This document shows positions 1-6,013 of a DNA stretch of 7,079 bases, piece after piece (the stretch's first letter is position 1; each line of letters starts with the position of its first letter). A model generated the notes under the pieces. The model was not told where the DNA came from, did no database searches, and saw nothing but the letters and a program-made list of their open reading frames with translations. This DNA comes from Gammaproteobacteria bacterium (GTDB lineage Bacteria; Pseudomonadota; Gammaproteobacteria; Nitrosococcales; Methylophagaceae), in assembly GCA_003645385.1 (NCBI GenBank), contig QNEY01000084.1, forward strand, positions 1-7,079, in the 5' to 3' direction. The translations under genes and the position numbers were made by a program.

Positions 1-1151
1 TCTTGGCGTAATGCGGTTCGTAATACTATTGGAAAGGTCAAGCCAATCTTTTCATGAACTTGAACTTGATTAATTCTTGGAAGTTGGTATTCAACAGGAT
101 CTTCTACAGTAATGATTTTGTGTGATGGAGAGTTTATTTCATTTAATGCCGCATAGAGAGTAGTTGTTTTACCACTACCCGTAGGCCCTGTAACTAATAC
201 TAAACCATGAGGCTTTTTGATTAACTGGCGTAGTGGTAACAGAATTTCATCCGGAATACCTAGATTACTGAAATCCAATAAACCCTGTGACTGATCAAGT
301 AAACGCATCACAATTGATTCACCATGAACCATTGGCATTGTGGATAAACGGACATCAATATTTTTATTTTTTACTTTAATATTAAATCGACCATCTTGAG
401 GTAGCCGTTTTTCTGAGATATTCAATCCTGCCATTAACTTTAAGCGAGAGGTTAAAGCTGGTGCAATACGGGTCTCATCAACAAGTTGTTCCTGAAGAAC
501 GCCGTCGATCCTTTGGCGAATCCGTAATACATTGTGGTCAGGCTCAATATGGATATCAGAAGCTTGTATACTGATTGCATCTTCAAAAATAGCTTGTAAA
601 AGCTTAACGACAGGGGCATCTGCAGTATTGGTTGTTTGAGTGAGAGACTGCAGATCGAAGTCATGGTCAGACATTTCCTCATCGAGTACTTCAGCTAAAT
701 TATCAATTTCTTCTGTTTTTCGATAACCGGTATCAAGATTATGTAGTAAATCACCTTCACTGATAGCGATAATTTGGAGTGGTTGTTCCAGTATTTTTTG
801 GATTTCATCGAAGGCATAAATATCTGTTGGATCAGTCATGCCGACAACAACATTACCATTTTCTTCTTTTAATGCAATGGCTCGAAAGCGTCGAGCGAGG
901 ATTTCTGGTAATCGATGAAGTACATCGGTATCAATCTCAAAGAGGCGTAAATCAGAATATGTTATTCCTAATTGTTCTGCTAACAGTTCTAGCAATTGTT
1001 TTTCTTCAATATAGCCCAGATCGATGAGGGTTTTACCTAATTTTCGACGCGTTTTTTTCTGTTCAGCTAATGCATTTTCGAGTTGTGTCTCGGAGATAAA
1101 TTTATGTTCAATCAGCAGATCGCCAATTCGAATTCGTTTTTTTCTATCCAT
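1..1151 (-). CDS. mshE: MshE/GspE-family secretion or pilus assembly ATPase, 3' end beyond window
   Basis: This is the cytoplasmic motor ATPase of a type IV pilus (MSHA-like) or type II secretion machine. 383 codons are visible; family members run to about 570 residues, so roughly a third is missing. Residues 8-31 and 37-60 form two 24-residue MshEN motifs (RIGDLLI...LAEQ and KLGKTLI...LAEQ) separated by five residues, the arrangement known to bind c-di-GMP in MshE. The core ATPase domain follows, with Walker A GPTGSGKT at 322-329 and the acidic box VEDPVEY at 349-355. The window cuts off at LRQ (381-383), just before the expected Walker B box. ATG at 1151 is chosen; an in-frame GTG lies two codons upstream and a stop (TAA) is five codons before that. 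The gene starts 81 bases after the Rieske gene, and no other pilus or secretion gene is visible. PilB or GspE remain alternatives; the N-terminus favours MshE. Confidence 0.9.
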   Translation of the reverse strand, partial: MDRKKRIRIGDLLIEHKFISETQLENALAEQKKTRRKLGKTLIDLGYIEEKQLLELLAEQLGITYSDLRLFEIDTDVLHRLPEILARRFRAIALKEENGNVVVGMTDPTDIYAFDEIQKILEQPLQIIAISEGDLLHNLDTGYRKTEEIDNLAEVLDEEMSDHDFDLQSLTQTTNTADAPVVKLLQAIFEDAISIQASDIHIEPDHNVLRIRQRIDGVLQEQLVDETRIAPALTSRLKLMAGLNISEKRLPQDGRFNIKVKNKNIDVRLSTMPMVHGESIVMRLLDQSQGLLDFSNLGIPDEILLPLRQLIKKPHGLVLVTGPTGSGKTTTLYAALNEINSPSHKIITVEDPVEYQLPRINQVQVHEKIGLTFPIVLRTALRQ

Positions 1152-1232
1152 TAACACTGTCTCATCAAAGTATTACACAGACGAATTGTGGCATATCAGT
1201 GCGTTAGATGCGAGTAATGTTATTTGGTGGGT

Positions 1233-1583
1233 CTAAAATTGTAGCCACAGTTCATTATCATCACGCCGCTCAAGAGCCAAAGTAGTCAAATTTTGACCGG
1301 TACAGGGACCGGCTATGCAATGGCCATCTTCTAATGAAAATAAAGCACCATGAGTAGAGCATTGGATATGTGACCCTTCCAAAGACATAAATTCATCAGG
1401 TTGCCAATTTAATGGAATACCGAGATGTGGGCAGTGGTTTTTATAAGCCTGTACCCGAGCATCTTGTCGGACCAAGAGTAGTTCTATCTTGTCTTGATTG
1501 ATTTCTATGTTAAAGCCACGTGCTTGATAATTAGGAATGTCTTGTTTGAAACATAAAAAATGGCGAGATAAGCATAAGCTCAT
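1233..1583 (-). CDS. Small soluble Rieske [2Fe-2S] ferredoxin-like protein
   Basis: A 116-residue protein made almost entirely of one Rieske domain, with no signal peptide or membrane segment, so probably a cytoplasmic electron carrier. The cluster ligands are visible as CPH (C51, H53) and CSTH (C75, H78). They are followed by the usual Gly-rich segment GALFSLEDGHC and a GPC at 92-94. The spacing between H53 and C75 is 21 residues, longer than the 15-17 common in Rieske proteins. The N-terminal pattern (LCFKQDIP...ARGF) resembles stand-alone Rieske proteins related to dioxygenase ferredoxins, which supports the start. The ATG lies 2 bases after the stop of the kinase gene and has no clear Shine-Dalgarno, so translation is probably coupled to the kinase. 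No oxygenase or reductase partner is in the window; the redox partner and pathway are unknown. Confidence 0.88.
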   Translation of the reverse strand: MSLCLSRHFLCFKQDIPNYQARGFNIEINQDKIELLLVRQDARVQAYKNHCPHLGIPLNWQPDEFMSLEGSHIQCSTHGALFSLEDGHCIAGPCTGQNLTTLALERRDDNELWLQF

Positions 1584-1585
1584 AA

Positions 1586-2461
1586 TTATTGAAATATAAA
1601 ATTAGAAAGTAGTTTGGCAAAACCTTGTTGGCCACACTTGTGTCCAGCAAGTTGGCAAGCATTGTTGAGTGCTTGTTGTAATGTATGCTTATTTAGCAAA
1701 CTATGTATTAATCCTGCATTGAAGGTGTCACCTGCACCCAGTGTGTCGATCACTTGCAAAGGTTGATAGGCCGGGTTGTGCATTATTTCACCGTTATTGC
1801 TGATTGCCCATGCTCCTTGTTGACCCCAGGTACAAGTCGCTGTGGTATTAGCGGGTAATGATTTTAATAGACTAATAGCATCATCAAAGCCATGGGCGTT
1901 GGCATAATGTTGTGAAAACATAAAGGTGGTTGGAAACTTGAACAATGCTTCAATATTAAAACGAGGTTTCTCAATTTCAAGTGAACAGGGCAGATCAGGA
2001 AAATGTGTTGTCACGTGTTGTAGCATTAAACGTGTGTCATCGATATTGCGACCTTCGAAATGTATCCAATCAAATTCACTGAGATTAATTGCCTGAAAGT
2101 CCTTAAAACTGTATTCAGGACAATCACGATGATGAACAATACTTCGGCTACCAGTTTGTTGGCTGACAGTAATGTAGGAAGTTGGCATTTTTCCTGTCGC
2201 TAATTGTCGACAGGTGGAGGTGTCAATGTGATAGTGAGCCAATTCGCTGACAATGGCTTTTGAATCTGGCTCATCAATTAATACCCCTGCCCAATGGCAG
2301 TCATGGTCGAGCTGACTGAGTACTGTCAGGGTATTGGTAGCATTGCCGCCACGTGTTTGATGTTGTTTTAGAACACGGACTTCACTATCTTCATCAGGAT
2401 AAGATTCAACTGTATTAATGATGTCGAGTGTGGCAATACCGATTGCTAGAATTTTTGCCAT
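1586..2461 (-). CDS. PfkB-family sugar kinase, ketohexokinase-like
   Basis: An ATP-dependent ribokinase-fold kinase of 291 residues, close to the 298 of human ketohexokinase (fructokinase), to which it is strikingly similar from memory. Shared stretches include YPDEDSE (21-27), RGGNATN (37-43), WIHFEGRN (132-139), EIEKPR (162-167), VIDTLGAGDTFNA (237-249) and AGHKCGQQGF (272-281). The catalytic base is D245 in GAGD. Fructose-contact residues known in the human enzyme (D15, D27, G41, N42, N45, R108, K174) line up with D13, D25, G39, N40, N43, R106 and K165, so fructose or a related ketose is the likely substrate (inference). The ATG start is fixed by an in-frame stop four codons upstream; a possible AAGGA lies 12 bases before it (2474-2478). 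It follows adk after 151 bases and is coupled to the Rieske gene. Other PfkB sugars cannot be excluded. Confidence 0.88.
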   Translation of the reverse strand: MAKILAIGIATLDIINTVESYPDEDSEVRVLKQHQTRGGNATNTLTVLSQLDHDCHWAGVLIDEPDSKAIVSELAHYHIDTSTCRQLATGKMPTSYITVSQQTGSRSIVHHRDCPEYSFKDFQAINLSEFDWIHFEGRNIDDTRLMLQHVTTHFPDLPCSLEIEKPRFNIEALFKFPTTFMFSQHYANAHGFDDAISLLKSLPANTTATCTWGQQGAWAISNNGEIMHNPAYQPLQVIDTLGAGDTFNAGLIHSLLNKHTLQQALNNACQLAGHKCGQQGFAKLLSNFIFQ

Positions 2462-2499
2462 AGTGAATCTTTATCCTTTCACCTCTTTCCTACGGTGTT

Positions 2500-2519
2500 A
2501 TTCCCGCGAAAGCGGGAAT
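2500..2519. repeat. Palindromic intergenic repeat, 8-bp stem with GAAA/TTTC loop
   Basis: A perfect inverted repeat ATTCCCGC / GCGGGAAT surrounds a four-base loop (GAAA on plus, TTTC on minus) in the spacer between adk and the kinase gene. The same core (GGATTCCCGCTTTCGCGGG on the minus strand) is familiar as a dispersed palindromic repeat in many proteobacterial genomes. It is GC-rich against an AT-leaning background. No T-run follows it on the minus strand, so it is not a classical intrinsic terminator, though an RNA hairpin here could stabilise or attenuate the adk-kinase transcript. The rest of the 151-base spacer shows no confident gene or promoter. Confidence 0.7.
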
Positions 2520-2612
2520 CCAACAGTAGCGTATGTTTGAACTACCCATAGATCACCCGTGTTCATGAGGATAGCGGATAAGGGCGTTGTTAACACTCCA
2601 ATATTAATGTGT

Positions 2613-3260
2613 TCAGATACGGTCGAAAATTGCAGCTACTTCATTGGTAATATCATCGACATTACCTGAGCCAGAAACTTTATATAATTTGTTCTGATTC
2701 TGGTAATAGCCAACCAATGGTGCAGTTTGATCTTCATATACTTTTAAGCGATTACTGATGGTTTCTTCATTATCATCAGCACGTTGGAATAATTCGCCAT
2801 TACAGGCATCACAATGGCCTTCAACTTTAGACGGAGACAAATGAATGTTATAGATTGCTCCACAATCTTTACATGTACGACGACCTGTTAAGCGTTGTAA
2901 AAGCTCTTCAAAAGCAACATCAAGTAATATTACGCCTTGTAATGGCTGACCCAGTTTGGATAGCATGTCATCTAATGCTTCAGCTTGTGGGATATTACGT
3001 GGAAATCCATCCAGAATATAACCATTTTGAGCATCACTCGCTGACAAACGCTCACGTATTAAACCGATCACAATGTCATCGGATACTAATGCTCCAGCAT
3101 CCATGGCTGATTTTGCTTTTTTACCTAGGTCTGATCCTGCACTAACAGCTGCACGGAGTAAGTCACCGGTCGAAATTTGTGGAATAGTATATTTTTGTGA
3201 CAACACCACGCCTTGGGTGCCTTTACCTGAACCGGGAGCGCCTAATAAAACTGTTCTCAT
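2613..3260 (-). CDS. adk: Adenylate kinase with four-cysteine (zinc-type) lid
   Basis: Catalyses ATP + AMP to 2 ADP in the cytoplasm. The 215-residue length is standard for the long-lid form. Visible are the P-loop GAPGSGKGTQ (7-16), STGD of the AMP-binding region (30-33), DGFPR (84-88) and the lid (about 122-159) with R123, R127 and R128, then R160 and R171 near the C-terminal side of the lid. The lid carries two Cys pairs, C130/C133 and C150/C153, the tetracysteine arrangement that binds structural zinc in Bacillus-type enzymes. The enteric enzyme instead has a His/Ser/Asp/Thr hydrogen-bond network at these places. A good Shine-Dalgarno AGAGG (3267-3271) sits six bases before the ATG, which fixes the start. 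It lies 53 bases after the HDOD gene; the very AT-rich spacer could hold its own promoter, but no clear -35 box is seen. Confidence 0.97.
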   Translation of the reverse strand: MRTVLLGAPGSGKGTQGVVLSQKYTIPQISTGDLLRAAVSAGSDLGKKAKSAMDAGALVSDDIVIGLIRERLSASDAQNGYILDGFPRNIPQAEALDDMLSKLGQPLQGVILLDVAFEELLQRLTGRRTCKDCGAIYNIHLSPSKVEGHCDACNGELFQRADDNEETISNRLKVYEDQTAPLVGYYQNQNKLYKVSGSGNVDDITNEVAAIFDRI

Positions 3261-3313
3261 GAATTGCCTCTATCAAATAAGTTGTAATGGGTTATATATT
3301 TTATATGGTTGAT

Positions 3314-4165
3314 TTAATTGGACATTAGCAGTGAGGCCAAGTCATCCAGTTGTTTAACTACCTGTTGTAATATTTCGGGTATGACTTCTGGTTCAAGTTG
3401 GAGTTTGTCCCAAGCTGCAGGATCCAGTGGTGGAACATGGTGATCACCACTGTGTCCAAATTGTGCTGTCGATGTGACCATGATATCTGCCACATGGACA
3501 ATGGCAACTTCCAAAGGAAATTCTTGAGCATCGTCTGGACTGTGATGAAAACGTGCCGTTTCAGCAAGTAATGCAGGCAGTCTCCACCCCTTAATTAAGG
3601 CTTCACCAACTTCGGTATGATCGAAACCAAGAACATTTTTCTCAGCCTGATAAATGATTTCATGCCCAAATTGGGCTCTATTGATAGCTTCTCGAGCTAA
3701 TTCTGGAACAGACTGATACATAACCAAGCAGCCAATATTATGTAACAGACCTGCAATAAAGAAACGTTCTTTGCCTGCTTGCTTACATTTTTCTGCCAGC
3801 AAACTTGAAGTGAGGGCACATGCCAAGCTGTGCTTCCAGAACTCGTCCATGTTCATTAAGTTACTGGGGATACCTTTGAATGCATTTATAACCGATGTTG
3901 CTAACACTAATTGTATTAGCTCATTGGTACCTATGATGGTAATCGCACGAGATATGGTGTTGATTTGTGATGGGAAACCATAATAAGGGCTATTAACGAC
4001 TTTGAGTAATCGAGTTGTTAATGCCGGATCGGTATTGATTATGGCAGTAATGTCATCGGCTGAATACATAGGATCTTGGATTAACGTATCTAACTGAATA
4101 TACGTATTTGGAGCTGAAACCAGCTCCAGTGATTTGTTGACTAATGCATCTGCTGTTAGTGCCAT
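3314..4165 (-). CDS. HDOD-domain protein
   Basis: HDOD proteins are HD-fold regulatory proteins, usually without proven enzymatic activity, linked to signalling, stress and motility control. The HDOD domain spans nearly the whole protein (about residues 10-215 from the chosen start), with the typical NTDPALTTRLLKVVNS...YYG segment. The HD motif is degenerate: LLHNIG (H142, N143) replaces HDIG, while HTEVG (H183) and FHH (H207, H208) remain. Metal-dependent hydrolysis is therefore doubtful. The reading frame stays open to an ATG at 4204 and a TTG at 4207. I prefer the ATG at 4165 (283 residues) because homologues typically begin near this point and because it lies four bases after the stop of a small upstream ORF. 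None of the starts has a strong Shine-Dalgarno. The specific pathway is unknown. Confidence 0.88.
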   Translation of the reverse strand: MALTADALVNKSLELVSAPNTYIQLDTLIQDPMYSADDITAIINTDPALTTRLLKVVNSPYYGFPSQINTISRAITIIGTNELIQLVLATSVINAFKGIPSNLMNMDEFWKHSLACALTSSLLAEKCKQAGKERFFIAGLLHNIGCLVMYQSVPELAREAINRAQFGHEIIYQAEKNVLGFDHTEVGEALIKGWRLPALLAETARFHHSPDDAQEFPLEVAIVHVADIMVTSTAQFGHSGDHHVPPLDPAAWDKLQLEPEVIPEILQQVVKQLDDLASLLMSN

Positions 4166-4169
4166 GGTA

Positions 4170-4319
4170 TTAATCTTGTTCTGATATTGATGGCGTAATT
4201 TCATCAAGCTGCAGATTAAATAGTACCTGCATAACAGGATGCTTGAGATCGGTATAACGAAATAGATCCTGCTGAATTTCTATTTCTTGTTGCTGTGGAG
4301 ACATGTTTTTTTCTGTCAT
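4170..4319 (-). CDS. Hypothetical 49-aa small protein between sppA and the HDOD gene
   Basis: I do not recognise this protein. The ATG begins three bases after the sppA stop, and its TAA lies four bases before the favoured HDOD ATG, so it fills the gap as an operon gene would. The product is hydrophilic and Gln/Glu-rich at the start (MTEKNMSPQQQEIEIQQ). It continues into an alternating hydrophobic middle (LFRYTDL, VMQVLFNLQL) that could form a helix, and ends SEQD. It has no signal peptide, transmembrane segment or cysteine pair. No strong Shine-Dalgarno is present, so translation would rely on coupling to sppA; a second in-frame ATG lies at codon 6. Codon choice looks like that of the neighbours. 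Alternatives are a chance ORF, or the N-terminal part of a longer HDOD protein separated from it by a frameshift. Confidence 0.45.
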   Translation of the reverse strand: MTEKNMSPQQQEIEIQQDLFRYTDLKHPVMQVLFNLQLDEITPSISEQD

Positions 4320-4322
4320 AAC

Positions 4323-5309
4323 TTAGCGCATGCTCATAGAAGAAGATTGAAATATCACCTGACTTATGCTTGCACCCAGTTTACCTGCAAAACGATCTAA
4401 ATAATTTGGACGTGGTGTATAATCAATAATATCTTCTGCACCGATGATATCTCGAGCTACAGTGCTACTATTTGCTAAACCATCAATTAAGCCTAATGGT
4501 AAAGCTTGCTCACCTGACCAAAAAAGTCCTGAGAATAATTTAGGATCGTCAACAAGACGATTGCCGCGACCAGCTATAACAACATCGATAAATTGTTGAT
4601 GGATATTATCAAGCATGTCATGAGCATGTTTAACATCAGCATCTTTTATTGGTAAAAATGGATCTAGGAATGCTTTGTTTTCACCAGCAGTCAATGACCG
4701 GCGTTCAATTCCTAATTTTTCTATTGTTTTGGTAAAGCCAAAGCTATCCATTCGAACACCAATGGAACCAACAATGCTGGCCTTGTCAGCATAAATTTCT
4801 TTGGCTGCTACTGCAATATAGTAACCACCAGAAGCACACACATCCTGAATGACTGCGTAAACTGGAAAGTCAGGCCGCGTTTCCTGCAAGCGTTTGATTT
4901 CATCATTGATGATACCAGCTTGAACTGGACTACCACCAGGTGTATTTAGTCTTAGAATCAGGCCTTGAGCATTTTGGTTGTCAAAGGCATCGCGAATGCC
5001 AGTAATAATTGTGTCAGCATTGGCTTCAGCATCTGCTGCAATAACTCCGTTGATTTCAACTAGGGCTGTATGTGTATCCTTAGCAGCAGGCAGATCACTG
5101 GTTGAGGTCATTAATAGTAATATAGCTACTAAATAGGCAAACATAAGACCTTTGAATACATAACCCCAACGGCGGCTTCGGCGTTGTTCATTCAAAGCTG
5201 CAAAAGCCAGATCTTCTAAAACCTTACGTTCCCATGGTTCAGAATTGGGGGTAGATTGCCCAGTAGAATTGTTATTGGATGAAGGGGGGAAGTCACCAAA
5301 TGTGGCCAT
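4323..5309 (-). CDS. sppA: Signal peptide peptidase SppA, short form, membrane-anchored S49 protease
   Basis: An inner-membrane serine protease of family S49 that degrades cleaved signal peptides and possibly other membrane peptides. At 328 residues it is the short, single-domain form rather than the long tandem-domain enteric form. A Ser/Asn/Pro-rich cytoplasmic tail (1-25) leads into a charged segment (WERKVLEDLAFAALNEQRR) and one transmembrane helix (about 50-68); the protease domain follows. NTPGGSP (122-128) forms the substrate-binding edge. The Ser/Lys dyad is S160 in CASGGYY and K212 in ENKAF, 52 residues apart as in Bacillus SppA. The start has an AGGA (5321-5324) 11 bases upstream. 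It follows the HAD gene after 53 bases. The rluC-HAD-sppA order resembles that remembered from Pseudomonas, where maf, yceD and rpmF come next; here they are replaced by the small ORF and HDOD gene. Confidence 0.94.
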   Translation of the reverse strand: MATFGDFPPSSNNNSTGQSTPNSEPWERKVLEDLAFAALNEQRRSRRWGYVFKGLMFAYLVAILLLMTSTSDLPAAKDTHTALVEINGVIAADAEANADTIITGIRDAFDNQNAQGLILRLNTPGGSPVQAGIINDEIKRLQETRPDFPVYAVIQDVCASGGYYIAVAAKEIYADKASIVGSIGVRMDSFGFTKTIEKLGIERRSLTAGENKAFLDPFLPIKDADVKHAHDMLDNIHQQFIDVVIAGRGNRLVDDPKLFSGLFWSGEQALPLGLIDGLANSSTVARDIIGAEDIIDYTPRPNYLDRFAGKLGASISQVIFQSSSMSMR

Positions 5310-5362
5310 ATCAATATTTATCCTGTAATTTGATAGTGCAGTAAATCATAACTAATGTTTGA

Positions 5363-6013
5363 CTACAAGTTGTTAAGAAAAGTCTGAACTTGATGCAGAT
5401 CATCGACAATCTGTTGAGGCTGACAAGCACGAAGTATGTCAACACCATGAGCACCATGGCTGATTCCTAGACTGTCAGCACCAGCATTAAGTGCCATTTG
5501 CAAATCATATTCGGTATCACCAATCATCAATGTTGCTTTTGGGTCTACACCAAGATAGTCCATTAATTCTTCGATCATTTGAGGGTGAGGTTTCGAATGG
5601 CATTCATCGGCACAGCGGGTGGCATGGAAAAAAGACTCAAGAGACGTACTTTTTAATACCTTATCTAAACCACGACGACTTTTTCCTGTTGCTACACCCA
5701 AAAAATAATCTTGATTAGCAAGAGTCTGGATAAGGTTTTGTGCATTATCAAATAATGGTGTGTTTTGAGGGCTGTTTAACCATATTTCACGATATGTATT
5801 TGCCAGTTTTTCAACGGTAGTAGCACTGGCATCAGGATAGAGTGCATAGGCAGCCTCATTGAGTCCAAGGCCAATGATGTGGCTGATAGCACTATCATCT
5901 AATGGTGATAGTGCTAATTGAGTAATAGCCTGTTGCATACAGCTAACAATATGACCGGTAGAGTCCATCAATGTGCCATCCCAATCAAACACAATCAGTT
6001 GATAATGGCTCAT
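5363..6013 (-). CDS. HAD-superfamily phosphatase (subfamily IA, phosphoglycolate-phosphatase-like)
   Basis: A cytoplasmic haloacid-dehalogenase-fold phosphohydrolase of 216 residues. All four HAD motifs are visible. They are the nucleophile DWDGT (D10, with acid/base D12), motif II ATGKS (T109), motif III lysine in KPHP (K141) and motif IV GDTEYD (D166, D170). A helical cap (about 18-85) sits between motifs I and II, as in subfamily IA enzymes such as Gph. The substrate cannot be told from sequence; phosphoglycolate, a sugar phosphate or a nucleotide are possible. The chosen ATG at 6013 overlaps the rluC stop as ATGA, a typical coupled junction, and places motif I at the normal position. An ATG at 6118 keeps the frame open for 35 more codons, but those lie inside rluC and look like out-of-frame rluC translation. 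Confidence 0.93.
   Translation of the reverse strand: MSHYQLIVFDWDGTLMDSTGHIVSCMQQAITQLALSPLDDSAISHIIGLGLNEAAYALYPDASATTVEKLANTYREIWLNSPQNTPLFDNAQNLIQTLANQDYFLGVATGKSRRGLDKVLKSTSLESFFHATRCADECHSKPHPQMIEELMDYLGVDPKATLMIGDTEYDLQMALNAGADSLGISHGAHGVDILRACQPQQIVDDLHQVQTFLNNL

Noticed and set aside
452..682. 76-codon minus-strand ORF within the ATPase gene
   Set aside because: It is out of frame with a strongly conserved ATPase coding sequence and shows no protein-like features.
1152..1232. Sigma-54-like promoter upstream of the ATPase gene
   Set aside because: The only GG...GC pair seen has a 9-base gap rather than 10 and lies on the wrong strand.
779..1236. Plus-strand ORFs antisense to the ATPase gene
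   Set aside because: They are shadows of the real minus-strand gene; no domain or start signal supports them.
2489..2557. 22-codon minus-strand ORF running through the palindromic repeat
   Set aside because: No Shine-Dalgarno, and its C-terminal half is just translation of the repeat.
2592..2613. Possible hairpin AACAC...GTGTT just after adk as a terminator
   Set aside because: The stem is only five AT-rich pairs with a 12-base loop and has no following T-run.
4166..4207. TTG (4207) or ATG (4204) start for the HDOD gene
   Set aside because: These starts would overlap the small ORF and add residues not typical of HDOD N-termini, and they lack a good Shine-Dalgarno; kept as an alternative.
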